43,165 nucleotides of DNA from Blastococcus saxobsidens (GCF_002938435.1 NZ_POQT01000041.1:1-43165), one strand, 5' to 3'; shown: positions 9,499 to 18,059, numbered from the stretch's first letter. Numbers and translations: made by a program. The notes: generated by a model not told the origin, from the sequence alone.

Positions 9499-10392
9499 GT
9501 GCCCGACTGGCCCCTGGACCTCCTCCGGGCGCTGTCCCCGCACCGGCGCGGTGCCGCCGACCCGACGATGCAGGTCGCCGACGGCGGCCTCTGGCGGACT
9601 ACGACCACCCCCGACGGCCCGGCGACCGTGCGGATCACCCGGGTGGCCGGGGAGGTGCGGATCGAGGCGTGGGGGCCGGGGGCCGGGTGGGCCGCGACGG
9701 CGGTCCCCGGCTGGCTGGGCGCCGAGGACCGGCCCGAGGAGTTCCGGCCCGGCGCCACCCATCCGCTCGTGACCGAGCTGCACCGCACCCACCCGCACCT
9801 GCGGCTGGGCCGCACCGGCCGGACGTGGGACGCGCTCCTGCCCGCCGTCCTGGAGCAGAAGGTCACCACGGCCGAGGCCTACCGGGTCTTCCGCGAGGTG
9901 TGCCGGCTGGCAGGCGAGCCGGCGCCCGGGCCCGCGCCCGAGGGCATGCGGGTGGTCCCCTCGGCCCGCCGGCTGCTCGAGGTGACGGACTGGGAGTGGC
10001 ACCGCTGCGGCCTGGACGGTGCCCGCCGCCGGGCCCTGCGGGCGGTCGCCGGGGTCGCGCACCGGATGGAGCCGGAGGCAGGGTGCCAGGAGTCGGCGGA
10101 GCTGCAGCGCCGGCTGCGGACGGTGCCGGGCATCGGCGTGTGGACGGCGGCCGAGGTGGTGCAGCGCTCGCTCGGCTGCCCGGACACGGTCAGCGTCGGC
10201 GACTACCACCTGAAGAACACGGTGGGGTTCGCGCTGACCGGGCGCCGCAACACCGACGACGAGGAGATGGTTGCCCTGCTGGAGCCGTGGCGCGGCCACC
10301 GGCAGCGCGTCGTCCGGCTGATCCTCGCCGGTGGTCCGCGCCGCCCGCGCCGGGGACCCCGCTTCGCGCCGATCGACAACCGCCGGATCTGA
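9499..10392 (+). CDS. HhH-GPD DNA glycosylase, AlkA-like
   Basis: Base-excision repair glycosylase of about 297 residues that probably removes alkylated purines. The N-terminal half is an AlkA-like beta region. The C-terminal half has the helix-hairpin-helix VPGIGVWTA at 209-217, and the expected catalytic aspartate is D235 in SVGDYHLKN. The start is uncertain. GTG 9499 is the first usual start codon, but the frame is open upstream through the preceding gap, and a CTG at 9427 just after GGGAGCACCTC could add 24 residues. A basic tail, PRRPRRGPRF, ends the protein. It converges on aftB. Confidence 0.8.
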   Translation: MPDWPLDLLRALSPHRRGAADPTMQVADGGLWRTTTTPDGPATVRITRVAGEVRIEAWGPGAGWAATAVPGWLGAEDRPEEFRPGATHPLVTELHRTHPHLRLGRTGRTWDALLPAVLEQKVTTAEAYRVFREVCRLAGEPAPGPAPEGMRVVPSARRLLEVTDWEWHRCGLDGARRRALRAVAGVAHRMEPEAGCQESAELQRRLRTVPGIGVWTAAEVVQRSLGCPDTVSVGDYHLKNTVGFALTGRRNTDDEEMVALLEPWRGHRQRVVRLILAGGPRRPRRGPRFAPIDNRRI

Positions 10393-10441
10393 GGCCTCGC
10401 CGCTCGCTGGTGACCTCCGGTCGGCAGACGCCGCACGACCA

Positions 10442-12184
10442 TCAGCAGAACCGCTGCCGGGCCTCCTCGGGGTCGGCCGGGATGCGCAGCGAGGTCCGCT
10501 GCACCGAGCCGCGCACGTTGTCCCAGAACCGGTCCCACGTCAGGGGGTCGTTGGTCGCCGCGATCAGTTCGGCGACCTCGCCGCACGACAGCACCTCGCG
10601 GGCGGCAGCGACCAGTGCCGGTGCGACCTGGCCCTCGCGCGGCTCGTCGGCCCCGTAGCGGGCCAGCAGGTACCACTCCGGGTAGATCTTCTCGTGGCCG
10701 GCCCGGACCGGCGGACCGGGCTCGATGTGGCTGTTCACCGGGTCGGAGAGGCCCAGGACGTCGACCACGAAGACGTCCAGATCCGTCCCGGTGCCGTAGA
10801 ACCCGGCGCTGGCCACCGAGAAGACGACACCACCGTCGGACGGTCCGACCTCCAGGATCCCGGCCCCCGGTCTGATCGGGACGACCTGGCCGGCGATGAC
10901 GTCCGCGCCGTCCTCGTGGAGCCCGTTGACCCGCGCGGTGTACTCGCCGATCCCGGTCCTGCCGTGGTCCTCCAGGGTCACCGGGTTGGCGATGCCCGCA
11001 GCCCGGACGTAGTACGCGCGCTCGTCGGCCAGACCGCTCGCGTCGTCCCGGACGTAGTCGGTCCGCAGGAACGACGCCGTGACGACGCCCCACGCGGCGG
11101 TGGCGACGAGCGCGACGGCGGTGGCCCGGAGCCGCACGCGGGGGAGCGGCACGGCCGCGACCGGGCAGAGGAGGAGGAACAGACTGGGCATGAGGAGCCG
11201 CGCGTGCATGAAGTCCCCACCGACGCGGACGACGTAGAGCGCGTGGGCGAACGCCGCGAGGACGACGACCCCCACGAGCGACCACTCCCGCCGGCGCCAG
11301 GCCAGGCGGGGCCGCAGCAGGGCCAAAACCACGATCGCGAGGCCGACCGGGACGTGGAGGGCGTAGGGGGTGACGAGGTCCAGGAGGTAGTCCGCGCCCC
11401 GTCCCCACAGCGGGCGGCCGGACTCCTTGGCGACGGCCGTGTTGGGGACGACCAGGCCGTAGTAGCCCATCCGGAAGACCTGGTAGACGGCGGGCAGCGC
11501 GCCCGCGGCGACCAGACCGAGCAGGCGCCGCCACCACGCCCCGGTGGCGACGAGGGTCATCCAGACGAGCAGCAGGCCGGCGATCAGCGCGAAGTCCGGG
11601 CGCACCAGCGGACCGAACCCGACCAGCACGTGCAGCCACACCGGCCGACCGGCGCGGGGAGGCCCGAGGTCCAGCCAGCGCGCCAGCCCCCAGAAGGAGA
11701 CCCCGAGCCAGGCGAAGGACATCCCCGTCTCCAGGCCCGAGGTGCTGAAGTCCCAGAACGGGGGGAGGCCCAGGAGCACCACTGCGCCGAACGGGACCAC
11801 GAGCCGGGAGGGTGAGCCGGCGACGAGGCGGCGCGCGCCGAGCGTGGCGAACAGGACGCCGGTCGCCGTCCCGACCAGGCCGAGGACGACCGAGGCCCAG
11901 GCGACGGAGTCGCCGGGCGAGACGCCCTCGGCCAGGGTCAGCAGGAGCAGCCAGGCGGGGCTGGTGGCGACCTCGGCCCGCTCCGGGGCGGAGAAGACCG
12001 GGCCGTTGCCGGCGAGCAGGTTCCCGACGACGCGGAAGTTGATGAACGCGTCGTCCGCGGTCCAGCGCCTCAGCCAGCCGGCGACGAGCACCCCGAGCAC
12101 GACCGCCCCGACCAGGACTCCTTCGGCGACGCCCCGTCGGTCCCTCCCGGAGAGGGTGTGGGCCGGTACGTCGGGGGCCGCCAC
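10442..12184 (-). CDS. aftB: terminal arabinofuranosyltransferase AftB
   Basis: GT-C membrane enzyme of 580 residues that adds the terminal beta-1,2 arabinofuranose of arabinan from decaprenyl-phospho-arabinose on the outer membrane face (Rv3805c family, GT89). The first extracytoplasmic loop has the ADD motif (43-45) with FINFR, then GPVF and ERAEVATSPAW. Later landmarks are LVRPDFALIAG, VYQVFRMGYYGLVVPNTA and GGDFMHARLL, all shared with the mycobacterial protein. About ten helices are followed by a long soluble C-terminal domain. The GTG start lies 12 bp after the rmlA stop, so both are one operon. It is somewhat shorter than the 627-residue M. tuberculosis enzyme. Confidence 0.9.
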   Translation of the reverse strand: MAAPDVPAHTLSGRDRRGVAEGVLVGAVVLGVLVAGWLRRWTADDAFINFRVVGNLLAGNGPVFSAPERAEVATSPAWLLLLTLAEGVSPGDSVAWASVVLGLVGTATGVLFATLGARRLVAGSPSRLVVPFGAVVLLGLPPFWDFSTSGLETGMSFAWLGVSFWGLARWLDLGPPRAGRPVWLHVLVGFGPLVRPDFALIAGLLLVWMTLVATGAWWRRLLGLVAAGALPAVYQVFRMGYYGLVVPNTAVAKESGRPLWGRGADYLLDLVTPYALHVPVGLAIVVLALLRPRLAWRRREWSLVGVVVLAAFAHALYVVRVGGDFMHARLLMPSLFLLLCPVAAVPLPRVRLRATAVALVATAAWGVVTASFLRTDYVRDDASGLADERAYYVRAAGIANPVTLEDHGRTGIGEYTARVNGLHEDGADVIAGQVVPIRPGAGILEVGPSDGGVVFSVASAGFYGTGTDLDVFVVDVLGLSDPVNSHIEPGPPVRAGHEKIYPEWYLLARYGADEPREGQVAPALVAAAREVLSCGEVAELIAATNDPLTWDRFWDNVRGSVQRTSLRIPADPEEARQRFC

Positions 12185-12196
12185 GGTGGTCGTCCC

Positions 12197-13063
12197 CTAC
12201 CGGTCGTGGAGCAGGCCGAGGAGGTAGTCGCCGTAACCGCTCTTGCCGAGTGGCTCGGCTGCGCGGGCCAGACCGGCGTCGTCCAGCCAGCCGTTGCGCC
12301 AGGCGACCTCCTCGATGCAGCCGATCTTCAGCCCCTGGCGTTCCTCGACCACCGACACGAACTCGGTGGCCTGGCGCAGCGAGGCGAAGGTGCCGGTGTC
12401 CAGCCAGGCGGTGCCGCGGTCGAGCGCGGTGACGGTGAGCCGGCCCTCGCGCAGGTAGTGCTCGTTGACCGCGGTGATCTCCAGCTCGCCGCGGGCACTG
12501 GGCGTGATGCCCTTCGCCACCTCGACGACGTCGCCGGCGTAGAAGTACAGGCCCGGGACGGCGTAGGAGCTCTTCGGCCGGGCCGGCTTCTCCTCGATGG
12601 ACAGGACCCGGCCGGACGGGTCGAACTCCACGACGCCGTACTCCCGCGGGTTGGCCACGTGGTAGGCGAACACGTGCCCGCCGTCGGGCTCGGGCAGCCG
12701 GGACAGCGCCGTGCCGAGGCCGGCGCCGTAGAAGATGTTGTCGCCCAGCACCAGGGCCGCGGGCTCACCGCCGAGGAACTCCGCGCCGATGAGGAACGCC
12801 TGCGCCAGACCCTCGGGCCGCGGCTGCGCGGCGTACTCGATCCGCATGCCCAGCCGGCTGCCGTCGCCGAGCAGGTGCCGGAAGGCGTCGGAGTCGGCGG
12901 GCGTGGTGATGACCAGCACCTCGCGCACCCCGGCCATCATCAGCGTGGAGAGCGGGTAGTAGATCATCGGCTTGTCGTAGACCGGCATGAGCTGCTTGCT
13001 CACCGCCTGCGTGATGGGGAACAGACGGCTCCCGGTGCCCCCGGCCAGGATGATCCCGCGCAT
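12197..13063 (-). CDS. rmlA: glucose-1-phosphate thymidylyltransferase RmlA
   Basis: First enzyme of dTDP-rhamnose synthesis, 288 residues, making dTDP-glucose from dTTP and glucose-1-phosphate. The nucleotide-binding [11 protein letters not shown] is at 8-18, with [18 protein letters not shown] directly after. [32 protein letters not shown] and TAWLDTGT are the usual family blocks. The other rhamnose genes (rmlB, C, D) are not in this window. The product pathway feeds WbbL at 6569. It is preceded by its own -10 box inside the 28-bp gap after fbiB and followed by aftB. Confidence 0.95.
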   Translation of the reverse strand: MRGIILAGGTGSRLFPITQAVSKQLMPVYDKPMIYYPLSTLMMAGVREVLVITTPADSDAFRHLLGDGSRLGMRIEYAAQPRPEGLAQAFLIGAEFLGGEPAALVLGDNIFYGAGLGTALSRLPEPDGGHVFAYHVANPREYGVVEFDPSGRVLSIEEKPARPKSSYAVPGLYFYAGDVVEVAKGITPSARGELEITAVNEHYLREGRLTVTALDRGTAWLDTGTFASLRQATEFVSVVEERQGLKIGCIEEVAWRNGWLDDAGLARAAEPLGKSGYGDYLLGLLHDR

Positions 13064-13071
13064 GAGGTCGA

Positions 13072-13077
13072 ACGTTA
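13072..13077 (-). promoter_or_regulatory. -10 box of rmlA
   Basis: Minus-strand TAACGT ends 8 nt before the rmlA ATG. The matching -35 region would lie within the 3' end of fbiB, so rmlA may have both its own promoter and read-through from fbiAB. Confidence 0.5.
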
Positions 13078-13091
13078 CCGATCCGCGGAGC

Positions 13092-14213
13092 TCACGGCGC
13101 TGGATCCCCGAGCCACAGCCTCCCGAGGAGTGAGGTGCCGCCCGCGGTGGCGACCGGCTCCCAGCGGGTGGTCCAGCCCTGCGCGTGCAGCTGCACGATC
13201 GCGGCGCCGATGACGGCCCCGGCGTTCACGGCGGTCGTCGTGGTCAGCGCGTCGGTCAGGTGGACGTCGACGGCGCCGTCGCCCTCCCCGCCGTGGCGGA
13301 GCACCACCGGGAACTCCGGCAGCGCGGCACTGGCCGCCCGGAACGCGGCCGCGACCGCCTCGCGCTCCCCGGCGCGCTGCCGCAGGGGCCCGGCGGCCGG
13401 GGCGCGCGAGGGCACCACGTCGCGGCTGCCGTAGGGGAACAGGTCGTCGGCCGGGAGCCGCACCAGCGGCCGGGTGCCCTCGTCGGCGTCGTCGTCGGGC
13501 CGTCGCAGGGGGAGACCCCGCACGACCGCCACCGGGACGCCGGCCAGCTTGCCCTTCACCAGGTCGGCAGCCGACGCCAGCTCGTCGACGACCGCGACCC
13601 GGGTGGTCTCCAGCCGGTTGCCGTGGGCGTCGACGGCGCCGCGGTGGTCCTCGAGCGCCTCGATCCCGGCCGCGCCCACGGCGACGTCGGTGAGCCCCTC
13701 GCGCCAGGTGCGGCCGAAGGTGTCGCTCACCACGACCGCGACGTCCACGCCGGCCAGCTCGCGCAGCCGCGCCCGCAGCCGGCGGGCCGACGCGTCGCCG
13801 TCCTCGGGGAGCAGCACCAGCGCGTCGGCGGCCACGTTCGAGGCGTCGATGCCGGCCGCGGCCACGACCCAGCCCTGCCGGGTCTGCACGATCTTCAGCG
13901 GCCCGCGGCGGGCGACGACCCGGACCGTCTCCTCGTCCACGGCCCGCTGGCGGGCCGCTTCCCGGTCGGCGCCGGGTTCCACCCGGACCAGCCGCCCCTC
14001 GACCTTGGAGACGACCTTGGAGGTCACGACGACGACGTCGTCGTCGGCCAGCCAGGGCGCGGCCGAGACGAGGGCCGCCGCCAGGTCGTCACCCGGCGCG
14101 AACTCGGGCAGCCCGGCGACCGGGTGGACCGACACACCTGGTGGAACGGCGCCGTCCAGAGGCTCGCGGCGAGCGTGCGAGCCGTGAGGGGGACGGGGTC
14201 CTTCGCCGGTCAC
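13092..14213 (-). CDS. fbiB: F420 gamma-glutamyl ligase FbiB, short C-terminus
   Basis: Adds glutamates to coenzyme F420-0. Residues 27-263 form the CofE-type ligase domain, with [45 protein letters not shown] and AADLVKGKL. Mycobacterial FbiB (about 448 residues) carries a C-terminal nitroreductase domain of about 200 residues that reduces dehydro-F420-0. Here only about 110 residues follow, retaining a weakly similar helix near [14 protein letters not shown]. The annotated GTG overlaps the fbiA stop (GTGA). Residues 4-22 are then encoded by a palindromic repeat (14148-14204). A GTG at 14135, giving [12 protein letters not shown], is an alternative start free of the repeat. Confidence 0.85.
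   Translation of the reverse strand: MTGEGPRPPHGSHARREPLDGAVPPGVSVHPVAGLPEFAPGDDLAAALVSAAPWLADDDVVVVTSKVVSKVEGRLVRVEPGADREAARQRAVDEETVRVVARRGPLKIVQTRQGWVVAAAGIDASNVAADALVLLPEDGDASARRLRARLRELAGVDVAVVVSDTFGRTWREGLTDVAVGAAGIEALEDHRGAVDAHGNRLETTRVAVVDELASAADLVKGKLAGVPVAVVRGLPLRRPDDDADEGTRPLVRLPADDLFPYGSRDVVPSRAPAAGPLRQRAGEREAVAAAFRAASAALPEFPVVLRHGGEGDGAVDVHLTDALTTTTAVNAGAVIGAAIVQLHAQGWTTRWEPVATAGGTSLLGRLWLGDPAP
14148..14204 (-). repeat. palindromic 3'-end element, copy (ii), inside fbiB 5' end
   Basis: A 57-bp copy reading GAAGGACCCCGTCC at the fbiA side. The inner stem is CGGC/GCCG around TCGCACGCTC. It starts 5 nt after the fbiA stop. Its outer right arm, GGACGGCGCC, has a substitution that breaks one pair of the outer stem. 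Confidence 0.85.
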
Positions 14214-15169
14214 CGGGTGCAGGCGTCGAGGGCCGCTCGGGCGAGGTCGGCGGTGGCCTCGGGGGAGGACATGAGCAGCGGACGGCGGCGCACGTCCACG
14301 CCGGGGACGTCGGCGGCGTCGTCCTCGGCCACCAGCCAGGCGTCGAGCAGCCCGCCGTGGCCCCGGGCACCGTAGTGCCGGCCGACGCCCTCCGCGCTGA
14401 CCTCGATGCCGAGGGCCGGCAGGCAGCGGTCGGCCATGCCGCGGACCACCGCGCCGCCCACGATCGGGGAGACGCCGGCGATGCGGGCGGGTGTGGCCAG
14501 CAGCGCGTCACGCAGGCCCGGCACGCCCAGGATCGTGCCGATCGAGACCACCGGGTTGGACGGCGCCAGCAGCACCGCGTCCGCCGCCGCGAACGCCTCC
14601 ACCACGCCCGGCGCGGGCTTCGCGGCGTCCACGCCCACCTGGACGAAGGCCGACGCGTCCAGACCGGCACGGTGGCGCACCCACCACTCCTGGAAGTGGA
14701 TCGCGCGCGGACGGCCGTCGTCGGGGTCGGTCACGACGACGTGGGTCTCCACCCGCTGGTCGCTCATCGGCAGCACGGTCACGCCGGGCTGCCACCGGTC
14801 GGCCAGCGCCGCAGTGACGGCGGAGAGCGGGTAGCCGGCGTCGAGCATGCGGGTGCGGATCAGATGGGTGGCCAGGTCGCGGTCGCCCAGCCCGAACCAC
14901 GTGGGGTCCGCGCCGTAGGCGGCGAGCTCCTCCTTGACCGTCCAGCTCTCGCCGGCCCGGCCCCAGCCGCGCTCCTCGTCGATGCCGCCGCCGAGGCTGT
15001 AGACGACCGTGTCCAGGTCCGGGCAGATCCTCAAGCCGTGCAGCGTGACGTCGTCGCCGGTGTTGACCACAGCCGTGATCCCCGCCTCGGGAGCCGCCGC
15101 GCGCACCCCACGGAGGAATCGAGCCCCTCCGGTCCCACCAGCCAGCACGACGATCTGCACGAAACGCAT
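14210..15169 (-). CDS. fbiA: 2-phospho-L-lactate transferase FbiA
   Basis: Transfers the phospholactyl or phosphoenolpyruvyl unit from the activated guanosine donor to the deazaflavin Fo, giving F420-0 or its dehydro form (CofD/FbiA family). 319 residues from the ATG at 15169. An in-frame GTG 81 bp upstream would add a basic, non-conserved tail. Landmarks are [14 protein letters not shown] at the N-terminus, [56 protein letters not shown] and [11 protein letters not shown]. It overlaps fbiB by 4 bp and diverges from whiB2. Order fbiA-fbiB beside whiB2 is as in mycobacteria. Confidence 0.93.
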   Translation of the reverse strand: MRFVQIVVLAGGTGGARFLRGVRAAAPEAGITAVVNTGDDVTLHGLRICPDLDTVVYSLGGGIDEERGWGRAGESWTVKEELAAYGADPTWFGLGDRDLATHLIRTRMLDAGYPLSAVTAALADRWQPGVTVLPMSDQRVETHVVVTDPDDGRPRAIHFQEWWVRHRAGLDASAFVQVGVDAAKPAPGVVEAFAAADAVLLAPSNPVVSIGTILGVPGLRDALLATPARIAGVSPIVGGAVVRGMADRCLPALGIEVSAEGVGRHYGARGHGGLLDAWLVAEDDAADVPGVDVRRRPLLMSSPEATADLARAALDACTR

Positions 15170-15286
15170 GGTGCCTGATGAGCACTTGTCGACTGTTCGC
15201 CGGGCGTGTCGAGGGCAGCCGCGAGATGTGACGAAGGCCCTGTGACGCATGGGGCTGGTGTGGCGTGTCGCTTACACCGGGCAAAG

Positions 15287-15316
15287 TTGACGGGCGGGCA
15301 ACGACACGCGTGTAAT
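15287..15316 (+). promoter_or_regulatory. whiB2 promoter with palindrome over -10
   Basis: TTGACG (15287-15292) and TGTAAT (15311-15316) are spaced by 18 bp. A perfect palindrome, ACACGCGTGT (15304-15313), overlaps the -10 box and could be an operator. Confidence 0.6.
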
Positions 15317-15401
15317 TCCCGCGGTGTCGACGAGTGCTGAACGGCCCGGGAACCTCCTGGCGGCCGAGCACCGGGACGAGAGCGAGAGGGGACGCACCGT
15401 C

Positions 15402-15776
15402 ATGGCTGAGGTGTCGTGGTTGAGCGATTACGTGAACGGTTCCGAGCGGTCGGCCGACCGTCTGGGGGCCGCCGCCGGCCAGGGCATGGGTCAGGCCGTG
15501 GGCCAGGGGACCGGGCAGGCCTTCGTCGGGTTCCTGGGCTTCGGGCTGGAGCCGGACGCCCAGTCCTGGCAGGAGCAGGCCCTGTGCGCCGAGACGGACC
15601 CGGAGGCGTTCTTCCCGGAGAAGGGCGGCTCGACGCGCGAGGCCAAGAAGATCTGCACCGGCTGCGAGGTCAAGGCCGAGTGCCTGGAGTACGCGCTGTC
15701 CAACGACGAGCGCTTCGGCATCTGGGGCGGGCTCTCCGAGCGTGAGCGCCGCCGCCTGCGCCGCCGCGCCATCTGA
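15402..15776 (+). CDS. whiB2: WhiB2-family iron-sulfur regulator
   Basis: Actinobacterial transcription factor with a 4Fe-4S cluster that binds the primary sigma factor and controls division and septation genes (WhiB2/WhmD/WhiB). 124 residues. The cluster ligands are C62, C85, C88 and C94, followed by the GIWGG turn at 106-110 and the basic ERRRLRRR tail. The stretch PEAFFPEKGGSTREAKKIC is nearly invariant in WhiB2. A Gly-Gln-rich segment, GQGMGQAVGQGTGQ, lies at 26-39. ATG 15402 has an upstream GAGAGGGGAC ribosome site. A GTG at 15324 sits 7 nt after the -10 box and would give a 150-residue leaderless form. Confidence 0.92.
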   Translation: MAEVSWLSDYVNGSERSADRLGAAAGQGMGQAVGQGTGQAFVGFLGFGLEPDAQSWQEQALCAETDPEAFFPEKGGSTREAKKICTGCEVKAECLEYALSNDERFGIWGGLSERERRRLRRRAI

Positions 15777-15781
15777 GCAAG

Positions 15782-15799
15782 GGCCCCGGTCGCGGGGCC
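15782..15799 (+). terminator. short hairpin after whiB2
   Basis: GGCCCCG and CGGGGCC form a 7-bp stem closed by GTCG, five bases after the whiB2 stop. Confidence 0.55.
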
Positions 15800-15859
15800 A
15801 CCCAGCACGTCCCGCAGCCGTCGACGGCCCCTGTCGGCGGCTGTGGTTTCGTTCAGGGC

Positions 15860-16705
15860 ATGGTCGACCGCGCCGCTCGTGTGGTCAGCGGCTCCGCCCG
15901 CGTCGTGCGCGAGGTGCGGGCGGCCGGCCCGCTGATGGCTCGACTGTCCGCGCCGGTAACCGCCCGCGGGCCGTGGCTCACGGCCGTGCTCAACGAGGGC
16001 GCCGCCCACGTCCCGCGGCTGCGGCCGGTCGCCGTCGTGGTCGACGGTGAGCCCGGCGACGCGCCCCGGGCCGCGGCCTTCCTCGCCCTCCGGCGCCGGG
16101 GGCTGTCGACCGTCGTCGAGCTCCTCGGCCAGTCCCGGACCCCGCTCCCGGGCGGCCGGCCACCTGCCCGCCTGCTGGCGCCGGACGAGGCGGCCGCCGG
16201 GCTCCTCGCCGACGGCGTGCTGCGTCTCCTGGCCTCGCTGCGCGGCCCGCGCTCGCTGCGGCTGGCCGGGCTGCCCCTCGGTGACCCGACCGCCGCGGCC
16301 CTCGCCGCCCGGCTCCCGACGTCGGTGCTGGCCAACACGCGCAGCACCCGGGTGGTCGACGCCCTGGACGAGGCCGGCCCGGTCGAGCGCTCGCGCGACC
16401 CGAAGGTGCTGGAGCGCACCCTCCCAGCCCTGCTCGCCGCCGCCCCCGACCGGCGCGCCCGCGACTTCCTGCGTGCCACCGCGCGCCTGCACGTGGCGCT
16501 CGGCCAGCTCGAGGTGGCCGTCGTCGACCGGCCGTCGGCGCCCGCGGTGCTGCTGACGCTCGTCGACGGAGCCGATCGCTGGCCCTGGTGCGGAACCGCC
16601 GAGGCGGGGCTGGGCACCGAGATGGGTGCGCCGGTGGTGGGCCTGACCGTGCCGGCGCGGGCCTGGCCGCCGCTGCCGGCGCTCAGTCGGCGTCGAGCTC
16701 GCTGA
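15860..16705 (+). CDS. uncharacterised protein downstream of whiB2
   Basis: 281 residues, not recognised. Ala/Leu/Arg-rich with no signal peptide and no clear membrane helix. The N-terminal third contains LRPVAVVVDG and FLALRRRGLSTVVELLG, which look like alternating strands and helices. The middle has LPTSVLANTRSTRVVDAL, and the end has a WPWCG motif and PVVGLTVPARAWPPLP. The alternating pattern suggests a soluble alpha/beta fold, possibly a transferase. That is only a guess. ATG 15860 follows whiB2 by 83 bp. The 3' end overlaps the convergent gene at 16683 by 23 bp. Confidence 0.7.
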   Translation: MVDRAARVVSGSARVVREVRAAGPLMARLSAPVTARGPWLTAVLNEGAAHVPRLRPVAVVVDGEPGDAPRAAAFLALRRRGLSTVVELLGQSRTPLPGGRPPARLLAPDEAAAGLLADGVLRLLASLRGPRSLRLAGLPLGDPTAAALAARLPTSVLANTRSTRVVDALDEAGPVERSRDPKVLERTLPALLAAAPDRRARDFLRATARLHVALGQLEVAVVDRPSAPAVLLTLVDGADRWPWCGTAEAGLGTEMGAPVVGLTVPARAWPPLPALSRRRAR

Positions 16706-17546
16706 GCTCCTGGACCAGGGGTGCGGTGTTCGTGCCGATCCGCACCTCGCCGGTGACCGGGCCTCCGGCGTCGTTCCGCGGCGTGACGGTGACCTCGAAC
16801 TCGTAGGCGTGCCCGCTCGGCTCGGGGGGCGTGCCGAAGGGGCGCAGCTCCGTCGCGGCCCGCCCGTGCAGGCGGAGTCGCTCGCCCTCGCGCTCGACGA
16901 CGAGCTCCGGGGTCGACAGCTCCGCGTGCTCGACCACGGAGCGGACGCAGCCGGCGGCCGCCGGGTCCGCCGGCGCGCTGGCGGTGAAGCAGTTCCAGGT
17001 GGGCAGGCGCAGCTCCAGGTGCGTGCTGCCGCCGTCATCCCGCAGCCGGATCTCCGGATAGGTCGCGGTCACGCCGACCGCCCGCTGTTCCAGCACGATC
17101 CCGGCGGCGCGCAGCTCGCCCTCGAGCGCAGGGGTGTCCGGGTCGGCGCCGGGCCCCGCCGGTGCCGGCGACGCGGCGCCGCCCGTGCCGGTCGCGGCTG
17201 CGACCGCCGCAGCCACACCCACCAGTGTCAGTGCGGTGAGGCTGAGCGCGGCCAGCTGCAGGTAGGTGCGGCCGCGACCGTCGGCGGTCGCCGGCGGAGG
17301 AGCAGCGGGTGCCGGCGGTGGAGCGGCCAGCATCGCCCAGTCCGCCGGGGCGGGCGGTTCGGTGCGGGTGCCGGGCGGGTGCTCCAGGAAGTCCGCCAGG
17401 TCGTCCACCCGTGGTGCGGCCGCGCCGGGCTCCGGCGCTGCGGGAGGTACCGCCCACCGGTACGCCAGCACGCCCGCGACCACGGTGGCGCTCAGCAGCA
17501 CGCCGAGCACCGTGCCGAGCACGAGCCAGGCGGCGGAGGCGTCCAT
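16683..17546 (-). CDS. uncharacterised two-helix membrane protein
   Basis: 287 residues, not recognised. An N-terminal helix (about 5-29) is followed by a Pro/Ala-rich cytoplasmic stretch, a second helix near 98-118 (LQLAALSLTALTLVGVAAAV) and a secreted-type C-terminal domain of about 150 residues rich in beta strand. That domain contains two cysteines (NCF and GCV) that could form a disulfide. This layout suggests an anchored extracytoplasmic domain. The start is unsure: ATG 17546 is used, ATG 17558 and a TTG at 17579 overlapping the previous stop are possible. Probably co-transcribed with the gene at 17576. Confidence 0.65.
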   Translation of the reverse strand: MDASAAWLVLGTVLGVLLSATVVAGVLAYRWAVPPAAPEPGAAAPRVDDLADFLEHPPGTRTEPPAPADWAMLAAPPPAPAAPPPATADGRGRTYLQLAALSLTALTLVGVAAAVAAATGTGGAASPAPAGPGADPDTPALEGELRAAGIVLEQRAVGVTATYPEIRLRDDGGSTHLELRLPTWNCFTASAPADPAAAGCVRSVVEHAELSTPELVVEREGERLRLHGRAATELRPFGTPPEPSGHAYEFEVTVTPRNDAGGPVTGEVRIGTNTAPLVQELSELDAD

Positions 17547-17575
17547 CCCCACCAGCATCGCAGCCGCCGTGCGGG

Positions 17576-18043
17576 TCAACCGGTGGGGTCGATCTCCTCG
17601 GGGTCGCGCCCGAGCAGCGTCGCCACCTGGTCGACGACGACGTCCCGCACGAGGTCGGCGAGGTCGTCGCGGTCGTTGGCCCGCAGTTCCAGCGGACGGC
17701 GGTAGACGACGACGCGCGGCGGGATCTCCTGGCCGTGCTCGCGGCGGGCGGGCACCACCCGGGCCAGTGGCACGCCGCCGTCGTCCAGGACGTCGGAGTC
17801 GAGGACCACCTCGTCGGGCCGGGTGTGCTCCACCCAGGGCACGTCCTCGACGGCGAACTCGACGCCGGCCAGCTCGCGCTCCCAGCGGCGCTCGAGGTCC
17901 TCCACCGCGTCGAGGACGAGGTCGTCGAACTGTTCGGCGCGGCTGCGCGCCAGCGGGACCCCGGTCGGCACGAGGCGTCCGCGCAGGCCGCGGCCGTGAC
18001 GGTCGCGGCGGGAGCGGGCGGGACGGCGCCGGGGCGTGCTCAT
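17576..18043 (-). CDS. Rv3259-like zincin relative without HExxH
   Basis: 155-residue protein matching the metallopeptidase-like family of Rv3259, which lies next to whiB2 and the DUF3499 gene in mycobacteria too. After a basic N-terminus come RAEQFDDLVLDAVEDLERRW, VEFAVEDVPWVE, RVVVYRRPLELRA and a final helix, LADLVRDVVVDQVATLLG. The last helix occupies the place of the zincin HExxH helix but has no histidine or catalytic glutamate, so metallopeptidase activity is unlikely. The name used in databases is therefore probably misleading. An ATG start with a TAGGCT box 10 nt upstream is chosen over longer basic extensions. Confidence 0.8.
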   Translation of the reverse strand: MSTPRRRPARSRRDRHGRGLRGRLVPTGVPLARSRAEQFDDLVLDAVEDLERRWERELAGVEFAVEDVPWVEHTRPDEVVLDSDVLDDGGVPLARVVPARREHGQEIPPRVVVYRRPLELRANDRDDLADLVRDVVVDQVATLLGRDPEEIDPTG

Positions 18044-18053
18044 GACGGGCCGA

Positions 18054-18059
18054 AGCCTA
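18054..18059 (-). promoter_or_regulatory. -10 box of the Rv3259-like gene
   Basis: Minus-strand TAGGCT ends 10 nt before the ATG at 18043, giving a leader of only a few bases. Confidence 0.45.

Noticed and set aside
7416..9869. 817-codon minus-strand frame opposite wbbL, manC and the SDR gene
   Set aside because: It crosses three well-supported genes and has no family features.
15170..15250. Longer FbiA starting at GTG 15250
   Set aside because: The added Cys/Arg-rich tail is not family-like, and ATG 15169 begins directly before the conserved [12 protein letters not shown].
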